Assembly (NCBI GenBank): GCA_012838715.1 | Contig: DUOR01000193.1 | Coordinates: forward strand, 1 to 5,303 | DNA: 5,303 nt | Reading direction: 5' to 3' | Source of the DNA: Actinomycetales bacterium | Lineage (GTDB): Bacteria; Actinomycetota; Actinomycetes; Mycobacteriales; Mycobacteriaceae | Shown here: in pieces, positions 1 through 4,612 of the stretch | Numbering within the stretch: position 1 is the stretch's first letter | How the letters are laid out: each line of letters opens with the position of its first letter | Made by a program: the position numbers and the translations under genes | Notes under the pieces: generated by a model | What the model saw: the letters and a program-made list of their open reading frames with translations, nothing else | Told to the model about the DNA's origin: nothing | Databases searched by the model: none

Positions 1-554
1 ACGATCCGGTCGCGGGCGGCGGGTCCGGCTACGAAGGTGAGGGCCGCGACGAGCCCACCGCCGACGGCATTGACGGCCACGCCGACGAGGATGATCCGGG
101 CGACGTCCCGGTTGCCGCGGGCGGTGGCCGCGACGATGGCGGTGGCGGCGAGGCCCCCGGCGAACGCGCCGGCCGCGATGACCCAGTCCGCCGCGGCCGC
201 CCCGAGGAACGCGGGCAGCGCCGCTCCGCCCGCTACGGTGACGGCGGCCGCCCCCACGGCGGCGCCGGAGGAGACCCCGATGAGCCCGGGTTCGGCCAGC
301 GGGTTGCCGAACACGGCCTGCAGCGCAACCCCGGCGATGGCCAAGCCGGCTCCGACGACCAGCGATAACGCGATGCGGGGCAGGCGCACGGTCCAGACGA
401 CGGCCGTGGCGTCGCCTGCGCCGAAGATCGATCGCAGGGAATCGGCGGCGCCGGTGCCGAACTGCCCCACGGTCACCGACCAGGCGATGGCCGCCACCAC
501 GGCCACGGCCAGCGACGCCTGGACGACGGCGGGCGCTTCCTTGACGGAGGTCAT
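1..554 (-). CDS. hmuU: Heme/iron ABC transporter permease, FecCD family (HmuU-like), partial at the window edge
   Basis: This is the membrane subunit of an ABC importer, expected to pass heme delivered by HmuT across the cytoplasmic membrane. Only the first 184 residues are present; the C-terminal half lies beyond base 1. The reading frame gives several hydrophobic Ala/Val/Gly-rich segments (about residues 10-30, 60-80, 95-115, 125-145 and 155-175). It also carries the FecCD-family signature [15 protein letters not shown] at about residues 84-98, preceded by the usual [13 protein letters not shown] stretch near residue 60. The start ATG (554-552) overlaps the TGA of hmuT (553-551) as ATGA, so translation is probably coupled and the two genes share one mRNA. 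Family membership is clear from the motifs. Heme as the substrate is inferred from the HmuT partner; a siderophore permease of the same family would look alike. The ATPase (hmuV) would be expected next, outside the window. Confidence 0.9.
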   Translation of the reverse strand, partial: MTSVKEAPAVVQASLAVAVVAAIAWSVTVGQFGTGAADSLRSIFGAGDATAVVWTVRLPRIALSLVVGAGLAIAGVALQAVFGNPLAEPGLIGVSSGAAVGAAAVTVAGGAALPAFLGAAAADWVIAAGAFAGGLAATAIVAATARGNRDVARIILVGVAVNAVGGGLVAALTFVAGPAARDRI

Positions 555-1549
555 GCCCCGGCCCGCCCGTAGAGGGCGTCGGCCATGGCGGCGAGGACGC
601 GCGGGGTGTCCGGGCCGAAGGACAGCAGCTGCGAGTCGGGCACGTCGAGAACGCTGCCGTTGGCGCCGGCCGGGGTGTTCGACATTCCCGGCAGGGAGTT
701 CAGCCCCTCCGGCCCGCCGATGGAGTCGAGCCCGTGGCTCATGACGATGACGGTGTCCGGCGCGGCCTTGGCCAGGGCTTCCGGGGTGAGCGAGGTGAAG
801 GACCCCTCGATGCCGAGGTCCGCTGCGGCGTCGACGCCGCCGAGCCTTTCGATGAGCTCGCCGGCCCCCGATTCGGGTCCGCCGATCATCGCGATCGACG
901 TGCCGCGCAGGTACAGCACGATCATGCGGCGGCCATCGGCCCGCTCGTGCGCCCGGTCGGTGGCTTCGTCGAGTTCGGCGACGATCGCGTCGCCGACCTC
1001 TTCGCCGCGCCCGTCGAGGCCGACCGCGTCGGCGACGGCGACGGCCAGCTGCCGGATGTTTGCCGGGGTCCGCTCACCGGGAATCTCGATGACCGCGACC
1101 CCGGCGTCGGCGATGGTCTCGAGTACGCGGGAGGGGCCGATGGTGCCGTCGGTGAGGATGAGATCCGGCTGGAGCGCGAGCACGGCCTCCGCGTTGACGG
1201 AGTGGCCGCCGGGCGTGATCTGGGGCAGGTCGGCGGCGCCGGGGAAGTCGGTGGCGGTGTCGCGGCCCACGAGGCGGTCGCCGAGGCCGAGGGCCCACAC
1301 CATCCGGGAGATGGAGCCTGCGCGGTCCAGGGCGATGATCCGCTTGGGGGCGTTTTCGGCGGGGGTGGGGCCCGTCAAGCGCACCGTCGGGTCGGTGGGC
1401 GGTAGATCGGCGGAACGGTGCCCACCCGGCGGCGTACCGCCGTCCGCGGTGGAGCAGCCGGCGAGGGCCGCGATGAGGACGATGCACAACAGCGCGACCG
1501 CCACGGCGCCGCCGCAGCTTCTGCTGGTGAGGGGCATTGTCTGGGACAT
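551..1549 (-). CDS. hmuT: Heme-binding substrate-binding lipoprotein HmuT
   Basis: This is the surface lipoprotein that binds heme and hands it to the HmuU permease. The product is 332 residues. It has a short positive N-terminus, a hydrophobic stretch at about residues 13-30 and a lipobox LAGC, so the mature protein would start at lipidated Cys32. A Pro/Gly/Thr-rich linker to about residue 65 precedes a cluster III (BtuF/FecB-type) binding fold. Heme ligands known in corynebacterial HmuT (His and Tyr 99 residues apart, plus an Arg two after the Tyr) are matched by His116 in [14 protein letters not shown] and by Tyr213/Arg215 in LYLRG. The His-Tyr spacing here is 97, which supports heme rather than a ferric siderophore as ligand. 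The start was chosen at ATG 1549-1547, with GAGGAAA (1565-1559) about 11 bases upstream. A GTG at 1612 in the same frame would add 21 residues ahead of the signal peptide, and an ATG at 1537 has no ribosome binding site. Control is probably by iron through the box at 1626-1644. Confidence 0.93.
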   Translation of the reverse strand: MSQTMPLTSRSCGGAVAVALLCIVLIAALAGCSTADGGTPPGGHRSADLPPTDPTVRLTGPTPAENAPKRIIALDRAGSISRMVWALGLGDRLVGRDTATDFPGAADLPQITPGGHSVNAEAVLALQPDLILTDGTIGPSRVLETIADAGVAVIEIPGERTPANIRQLAVAVADAVGLDGRGEEVGDAIVAELDEATDRAHERADGRRMIVLYLRGTSIAMIGGPESGAGELIERLGGVDAAADLGIEGSFTSLTPEALAKAAPDTVIVMSHGLDSIGGPEGLNSLPGMSNTPAGANGSVLDVPDSQLLSFGPDTPRVLAAMADALYGRAGA

Positions 1550-1574
1550 GGGGAGTTGTTTCCTCGATTGCTTT

Positions 1575-1596
1575 TCGGGGCCGGGGATGGCCCCGA
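1575..1596 (-). promoter_or_regulatory. Strong hairpin in the hmuT 5' leader
   Basis: A perfect 8-bp inverted repeat (TCGGGGCC / GGCCCCGA, arms 1575-1582 and 1589-1596) encloses a 6-base loop. It lies between the predicted hmuT transcription start (about 1621) and the ribosome binding site (1565-1559). On the hmuT transcript the 3' side is followed by AAAAGCAATC, so there is no U-run and this is not a standard intrinsic terminator. The stem G-run could also pair with the CUCCCC just before the start codon. The structure is visible in the sequence; a regulatory role (attenuation, mRNA stability or translation control) is inferred. Confidence 0.5.
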
Positions 1597-1614
1597 CTAA
1601 TAAAAACCACACAG

Positions 1615-1649
1615 GGCACCCTTAGTTACCTTAGGCTTGCCTGGGTGCC
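1615..1649. repeat. Inverted repeat GGCACCC-N21-GGGTGCC around the DtxR-like box
   Basis: GGCACCC (1615-1621) and its exact reverse complement GGGTGCC (1643-1649) flank 21 bases that contain the -10 of the hmuT promoter and most of the DtxR-like site. The arm centres are 28 bp apart, which is not an integral number of helical turns. The symmetry centre (1632) is three bases from the centre of the DtxR-like box (1635). It could be a second operator, for example for a heme-responsive regulator, or chance in GC-rich DNA. No regulator is assigned. Confidence 0.4.
1626..1644. promoter_or_regulatory. Candidate DtxR/IdeR iron box in the hmuT-lipoprotein intergenic region
   Basis: TTACCTTAGGCTTGCCTGG matches 13 of 19 positions of the corynebacterial DtxR consensus TTAGGTTAGGCTAACCTAA, including the contiguous core TTAGGCT; the mismatches fall in symmetric pairs at positions 4, 5, 13, 14, 18 and 19. 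It overlaps the predicted hmuT -10 and the -35 position of the divergent lipoprotein promoter, so bound DtxR-Fe(II) could shut off both. The match was made by eye; the location ahead of a heme-uptake operon makes it credible. Confidence 0.6.
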
Positions 1650-1657
1650 GATGCTAA
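1628..1657 (-). promoter_or_regulatory. Candidate hmuT promoter
   Basis: Read on the minus strand, TTAGCA (1657-1652, four of six matches to TTGACA) and TAAGGT (1633-1628, TAnnnT) are separated by 18 bases. Transcription would start near 1621 and give a leader of about 72 bases containing the hairpin at 1575-1596. An alternative -10, TATTAG just before that hairpin, has no good -35 and would start transcription inside the hairpin, so it is less likely. Confidence 0.45.
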
Positions 1658-1660
1658 CAT
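1652..1660 (+). promoter_or_regulatory. Candidate extended -10 promoter of the lipoprotein gene
   Basis: TGCTAACAT is an extended -10 (TGn followed by TAACAT). The -35 position at 17-bp spacing reads TTAGGC, which is weak and lies inside the DtxR-like box. The start would be near 1667, with a leader of about 49 bases. The element overlaps the -35 of the divergent hmuT promoter, so the two promoters cannot easily be occupied at the same time. Confidence 0.45.
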
Positions 1661-1700
1661 GGGCGCCGCCCACATCACGTGGCCCGACAATCACTCCCCG

Positions 1701-1706
1701 AAGGAG
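1701..1706 (+). promoter_or_regulatory. Ribosome binding site that fixes the lipoprotein start
   Basis: AAGGAG lies nine bases ahead of ATG 1716. It favours that start over the in-frame ATG at 1659, which falls inside the predicted -10 and would put 19 extra residues before the signal peptide. Confidence 0.85.
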
Positions 1707-1715
1707 ACCACTTCC

Positions 1716-2231
1716 ATGAAGATTGCCCGCAGGTCCGCCACCGTTTCCGCCCTCGCCCTCACCGCACTCCTCGCCGCATGCGGCACCGACGGCACCGCCG
1801 ACACATCCGAAGCCACTTCGACCACCGCGGAGGCGGCCGCCGAAGCCACCGCCACCGGCGATGGGGTCACGGCGACGGTGTCGCCTGCGGAGGACATCGC
1901 CGACGGCGCCGAGGTCACCGTGACCCTCGAGGGGCTGGATCCGGCGTTCGGCGGCTATTACGTGGCGTTCTGCGGGGAGCGCGCGGAGGGCGCCCCGGCG
2001 CCGTCGTGCACCGGCGACCGCGCGACGCCGGGCACCCAGCTGTGGCTGTCGAACCGGGGCGGCACGTCACCGCTGCCGGCGGACGGCGTCTTCACGGGCA
2101 CGTTGACCGCGTCGGCCTCCGGCGAGGGCGTCGATTGCCGCACCGATTCCTGCTCGTTGACCGTCTTCGGCGACCACACCGAAGGCTTCGCCGACGTGGT
2201 GTCGGTGCCGGTGACATTCGCCGCGCCCTAA
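1716..2231 (+). CDS. Small surface lipoprotein with a neocarzinostatin-like immunoglobulin fold, possible heme/iron component
   Basis: The product is 171 residues. The N-terminus MKIARRS, a hydrophobic run and lipobox LAAC place the lipidated cysteine at Cys22. Residues 23-50 form an Ala/Thr/Glu-rich linker, and residues 51-170 form a single beta-rich domain. That domain resembles the neocarzinostatin family: VTATVSPAEDIADGAEVTVT matches the family's first strands. Cys86 and Cys98 match the pair near residues 37/47 of neocarzinostatin, and VDCRTDSC (Cys141, Cys146, C-x4-C) matches its VDCTTAAC disulfide loop. The domain ends in VSVPVTFA like the family's last strand. Known members bind enediyne chromophores in Streptomyces, but nothing here suggests enediyne synthesis. 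The gene is divergent from hmuT, shares its iron-type control region, and is followed after 9 bp by a dehydrogenase gene. A heme- or iron-binding or relay role is inference from context. Tyr81, Tyr82 and His154 are possible metal or heme ligands. A general surface-adhesion-type Ig domain is the alternative. Confidence 0.8.
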   Translation: MKIARRSATVSALALTALLAACGTDGTADTSEATSTTAEAAAEATATGDGVTATVSPAEDIADGAEVTVTLEGLDPAFGGYYVAFCGERAEGAPAPSCTGDRATPGTQLWLSNRGGTSPLPADGVFTGTLTASASGEGVDCRTDSCSLTVFGDHTEGFADVVSVPVTFAAP

Positions 2232-2240
2232 GCTCGGGGC

Positions 2241-3314
2241 ATGTCCCACCGCATCGTCCTGTTGCCCGGCGACGGCATTGGCCCGGAGATCGTCGACGCC
2301 GCCCGCCCGTTGCTCGGGCGCATTTTCCCATCCTGGGAGTTCACGGAAGCCGAGATTGGTTGGGGCTGCTGGTGCCGCGACGGCGATCCGGTGCCCGCGG
2401 CCACGTGGGCGGCGCTGGAGTCGGCGGACGCCGCGCTGCTCGCCGCCATCACCTCCAAGCCCGCGCGCGCCGCGGAGGCCGAGCTCGCGCCCGAGTTGCG
2501 GGGCACGGGGCTGCGCTACCGCTCCCCCGTCCTGCAGTTGCGGCAGCGCCTCGATCTTTTCGCCAACGTGCGGCCCATCGACGACCTGCTTTCCGACGAC
2601 CCCGCCTTCGGCTTCACCGTCGTCCGGGAGAACACGGAGGGCCTGTATTCCCATGACCTGAACATGGGCGACGGTCCGGCGGGGCTGTGGGACGTCGTGA
2701 AGCGGGATGCGACGGTGCGGCGCTCGGCCCCGGCGGAGACCGCGGTGGCGCTGCGCGTGACCACCCGTTTCGGCTGGCTGCGGCTGCTGCGTACGGCGGC
2801 CGGGCTGGGGCGGCGGGTGCTGGTGGCGGACAAGCCGAACATCCTGCGGGAGTCCGGCGCCATCATCGAGTCGACGGTGGCGGAGGTGGCCGCCGAGTTC
2901 CCGGACGTGGGGTTCACCGTGGCCAACGCCGACGCCATCGCGATGGAGCTGGTCAATGACCCGGGGAAGTTCGACGTGATTGCGGCGGAGAACCTGCTCG
3001 GCGACATCCTCTCCGACCTCGGCGCCGGCCTGATGGGCGGGCTGGGGCTGCCGGCGTCGGCGAACGTCGGCGCAAAGTTCGCGGTTTTCGAGCCGGTGCA
3101 CGGCTCCGCCCCCGACATCGCCGGGCGGGGCGTGGCCAATCCGGCCGCGTTCCTGCTGGCCGCGGCGATGTGCGGCGAGCACCTGGGGCTCGCCGACGGC
3201 GCCGCCCGGTTGCGTGCGGCCGTCCGCACGGCGCTGCGGGAAAGCCCGACGCGTGATCTGGGCGGTACCGCGACCACCGCGGAGTTCGCGGCCGCCGTGG
3301 CGGAGGCTCTGTAA
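2241..3314 (+). CDS. NAD-dependent isocitrate/homoisocitrate/isopropylmalate dehydrogenase-family enzyme
   Basis: This is a cytoplasmic beta-decarboxylating dehydrogenase of 357 residues, which would oxidise and decarboxylate a 2-hydroxy (malate-type) acid. Family motifs run in order: PGDGIGPE (9-16); YRSPVLQLRQRLDLFANVRP (93-112), with substrate arginines 101 and 111; VRENTEGLYS (128-137), with Arg129 and catalytic Tyr136; DKPNIL with Lys198; metal-binding Asp231, Asp255 and Asp259 (GDILSD); and HGSAPDIAG (287-295). Asp292-Ile293 in the last motif is the NAD-type pair where NADP enzymes have Lys-Tyr. The VRENTEG motif is isocitrate/homoisocitrate-like. Actinobacterial LeuB usually has a different loop (VRPS-type with GTEGPY), so a plain leuB name is avoided. 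The start is ATG 2241, with a weak GGGG ahead of it. It lies 9 bp after the lipoprotein stop and is probably co-transcribed. The true substrate cannot be read from the sequence; malate/tartrate or isopropylmalate remain possible. Confidence 0.88.
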   Translation: MSHRIVLLPGDGIGPEIVDAARPLLGRIFPSWEFTEAEIGWGCWCRDGDPVPAATWAALESADAALLAAITSKPARAAEAELAPELRGTGLRYRSPVLQLRQRLDLFANVRPIDDLLSDDPAFGFTVVRENTEGLYSHDLNMGDGPAGLWDVVKRDATVRRSAPAETAVALRVTTRFGWLRLLRTAAGLGRRVLVADKPNILRESGAIIESTVAEVAAEFPDVGFTVANADAIAMELVNDPGKFDVIAAENLLGDILSDLGAGLMGGLGLPASANVGAKFAVFEPVHGSAPDIAGRGVANPAAFLLAAAMCGEHLGLADGAARLRAAVRTALRESPTRDLGGTATTAEFAAAVAEAL

Positions 3315-3335
3315 GCGGGGGCCCTACCCCTGCTT
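3313..3335. terminator. Possible bidirectional terminator hairpin between convergent genes
   Basis: AAGCGGGG (3313-3320) can pair with CCCCTGCTT (3327-3335) with one bulged T and a loop of GCCCTA. It overlaps both stop codons of the convergent dehydrogenase and VOC genes, which are only 9 bp apart. There is no T-run on either side, so the call rests on symmetry and position. Confidence 0.4.
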
Positions 3336-4154
3336 GAACATGCTGAGGTCGATGCCCTCCAGCGGATCGGACTCGCGCAGCTCCTCTTCCGGCGGCGGCG
3401 GCACCTCGCACAGGACGGTGGTGGCGCCGGCGGGGTCGGCGATGGTGGCCAGCGGGCCGAATTCGGTGTCCTGCACGCCGACGATGACCTCGCCGCCGAG
3501 CTCCTGGGTGCGCTTGACGGCCTGGTCGACGCTGAGGACGCCGAGGTAGGCGATCCAGCCGGTGAAGCCGGCGCCGGCGACGAGCCCGGCGAAGGGGGCG
3601 CCGTTCTCGTTGGCGATGGCGTAGGAGCCGCTGTCGGTGCGGGTGCGGACGGTGATGTCCCAGCCGAAGAGCTCGTGGTAGAACTCCACGACCTCGTCGA
3701 ACCCGGCGTTGTCGCCGGCGAGGAGCTCGAACCAGACGGGGGCGCCGGGCTCGCCGGCGGTGAGGAAGGCCTGGCCGCCGGCCTGCTCCAGCAGGCCGAC
3801 CAGCGCGCCGGAGGGGTCGGCGATGACGGCCATGGCGCCGCCGTCGATGAGCTCGACCGGCTCCTGGGTGACCTCGGCGCCGAGTTCGCGGGCCTTGGCC
3901 ACGACGCCGGCGACGTCGTCGACGTGGAAGTTCACGCGCCACTGGTTGGCCCCGTCGCGGTCGTCGCCGTCGGCGCCGAAGAGCACGGAGACGGGCATCC
4001 CGCTCAGGCGGGCGACGCGGCGGGCGGCGTCGCCCTCGTCCTTGGCGTACTCCCAACCGAGGAGGTCGCGGTAGAAGCGCTCGGACTTGCGGGGCGCGGC
4101 GGACACGAGGTCGACGCGGACGGGCATGCCGAATTCGGCGGGAAAAGCGGGCAT
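3324..4154 (-). CDS. Tandem two-domain VOC (glyoxalase/bleomycin-resistance fold) protein, Cfp30B-like
   Basis: The product is 276 residues, with two repeats of the vicinal-oxygen-chelate fold at about residues 11-123 and 138-250. Each repeat shows the helix motif (FYRDLLGWEY at 27-36, FYHELFGWDI at 158-167) and the last-strand motif (IADPSGALVGLLE at 111-123, IADPAGATTVLCE at 238-250). Where metal-dependent VOC enzymes have Glu in DPxGnxxEL, these repeats have Gly120 and Val247, and no His is found in the first-strand positions. A metal enzyme such as glyoxalase I is therefore unlikely. The architecture resembles Mycobacterium tuberculosis Cfp30B (Rv0577, about 260 residues) and Streptomyces proteins loosely called hydroxylases. 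A Pro/Glu-rich tail (251-276) follows. The start ATG 4154 has AAGGA six bases upstream. It lies 75 bp downstream of the S4 gene on the same strand, with a hairpin between them. Substrate and role are unknown. Confidence 0.85.
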   Translation of the reverse strand: MPAFPAEFGMPVRVDLVSAAPRKSERFYRDLLGWEYAKDEGDAARRVARLSGMPVSVLFGADGDDRDGANQWRVNFHVDDVAGVVAKARELGAEVTQEPVELIDGGAMAVIADPSGALVGLLEQAGGQAFLTAGEPGAPVWFELLAGDNAGFDEVVEFYHELFGWDITVRTRTDSGSYAIANENGAPFAGLVAGAGFTGWIAYLGVLSVDQAVKRTQELGGEVIVGVQDTEFGPLATIADPAGATTVLCEVPPPPEEELRESDPLEGIDLSMFKQG

Positions 4155-4180
4155 TGGCGTTCCTTCACTGCTTCCGTTGC

Positions 4181-4205
4181 CGCGGGGCTGCGGTGCGGCC
4201 CCGCG
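4181..4205 (-). terminator. Hairpin between the S4 and VOC genes, possible terminator
   Basis: A perfect 8-bp inverted repeat CGCGGGGC (4181-4188) / GCCCCGCG (4198-4205) has a 9-base loop. On the minus strand it lies 24 bases after the S4 stop codon, and the sequence after it (GCAACGGAAG) has no U-run. It could end the S4 transcript, act without U-run as some actinobacterial terminators do, or be leader structure for the VOC gene if the weak TACCAT (4223-4218) is a VOC promoter. Confidence 0.4.
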
Positions 4206-4229
4206 CGACTGTCGGGAATGGTACCCGCG

Positions 4230-4532
4230 CTACATGTTGCGCCACTTCTCCGGGTCGAAGTCGTCGTCGGCGGTGGCCTCGTCGAAGTAGTCGTCCTCGT
4301 CGTCGGCGACGTCCCCGGGGCGGGCGACGCGGGCGGAGACGCCGGCGACGGTGACGACGTCGCCGGGGCGCAGCCGCTTGCCGCGGCGGGTGTCGGTTTC
4401 GCCGTTGACCTCGACCTGGCCTTCGGCGATGACTTCCTTCGCCAGGCCGCCGGTTTCGACGAGGTTGGCGAGTTTGAGGAATTGGCCGAGGCGGATGTCC
4501 TCGTCCCGGATTGCGACGTCGTAGGGCTCCAT
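4230..4532 (-). CDS. Small S4-domain RNA-binding protein (YbcJ type) with an acidic C-terminal tail
   Basis: The product is 100 residues. Residues about 12-65 form an S4 RNA-binding domain (IRLGQFLKLANLVETGG, then AKEVIAEGQVEVNGE and a basic TRRGKRLRPGDVV). This matches the pattern of the small YbcJ-like proteins in which the S4 fold is nearly the whole chain. S4 domains bind structured RNA, often rRNA. Residues 75-96 are strongly acidic (GDVADDEDDYFDEA followed by DDDFDPEKW), an extension not found in the minimal E. coli-type protein as I recall it. The start ATG 4532 was chosen because the domain begins shortly after it; a GGGGG just upstream is a poor ribosome binding site. The same frame is open to an ATG at 4646, but that would cover the ROK start and add 38 residues unlike the family. 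It is divergent from the ROK gene with an 80-bp gap. Confidence 0.85.
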   Translation of the reverse strand: MEPYDVAIRDEDIRLGQFLKLANLVETGGLAKEVIAEGQVEVNGETDTRRGKRLRPGDVVTVAGVSARVARPGDVADDEDDYFDEATADDDFDPEKWRNM

Positions 4533-4576
4533 GCCCCCATCGTCCCACAGTCCGGGCACCCCGCCGCCCAAGGAAA

Positions 4577-4605
4577 TTGACAGACTGGTCTGTCTGTTCG
4601 ATGAT
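4577..4605 (+). promoter_or_regulatory. Promoter of the ROK regulator gene, probably giving a leaderless mRNA
   Basis: A perfect TTGACA (4577-4582) is followed by 17 bases and GATGAT (4600-4605, four of six matches to TATAAT). Transcription would start about seven bases later, at or next to A4613, the first base of the ATG chosen for the ROK gene. No ribosome binding site lies close enough to this ATG, and the AAGGA at 4570-4574 is upstream of the promoter. Leaderless messages are common in corynebacteria. Confidence 0.65.
4579..4594. promoter_or_regulatory. Operator-like palindrome between -35 and -10 of the ROK promoter
   Basis: GACAGACTGGTCTGTC is a perfect 7-bp inverted repeat with a 2-bp centre. 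It overlaps the end of the -35 and fills the spacer, the classic position for a repressor site. It is also in the 80-bp interval shared with the divergent S4 gene and could affect both. Autoregulation by the ROK protein is the simplest reading. The style (AGAC near a short centre, then GTCT) also recalls operators of TetR-family repressors, so a regulator encoded elsewhere is possible. Confidence 0.6.
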
Positions 4606-4612
4606 GTCCCCC

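Noticed and set aside
1550..1612. Extended start of hmuT at GTG 1612
   Set aside because: It would add 21 residues before a normal lipoprotein signal peptide and would run through the leader hairpin. ATG 1549 has a usable GAGGAAA upstream.
585..1625. Long open frames on the plus strand opposite hmuT
   Set aside because: They are antisense to a gene with clear lipobox, fold and heme-ligand motifs. Their translations are Arg/Pro/Ser-rich with no recognisable domain, as expected for shadow frames in GC-rich DNA.
1550..1715. A riboswitch (for example cobalamin) ahead of the ABC transport operon
   Set aside because: The leader is only about 72 bases, and neither a B12-box-like element nor a multi-stem layout was seen, only one hairpin.
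1716..2231. Enediyne antibiotic apoprotein (resistance or self-protection)
   Set aside because: The fold resemblance is real, but there are no enediyne polyketide or tailoring genes nearby and the protein is a lipidated surface form. Context favours iron/heme.
2067..3182. Long minus-strand open frame opposite the dehydrogenase
   Set aside because: The plus strand carries all the dehydrogenase motifs in order. The antisense product is Arg/Gly/His-rich low-complexity sequence without a start signal.
2241..3314. Naming the dehydrogenase leuB or icd
   Set aside because: The VRENTEG motif and arginine loop do not match the actinobacterial LeuB pattern as I know it, and corynebacterial Icd is a much larger monomeric enzyme. 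The substrate is undecided.
4601..4612. Start of the ROK gene at ATG 4601 or 4604
   Set aside because: Both lie in the same frame but overlap the predicted -10 and have no ribosome binding site. The predicted transcription start coincides with ATG 4613.
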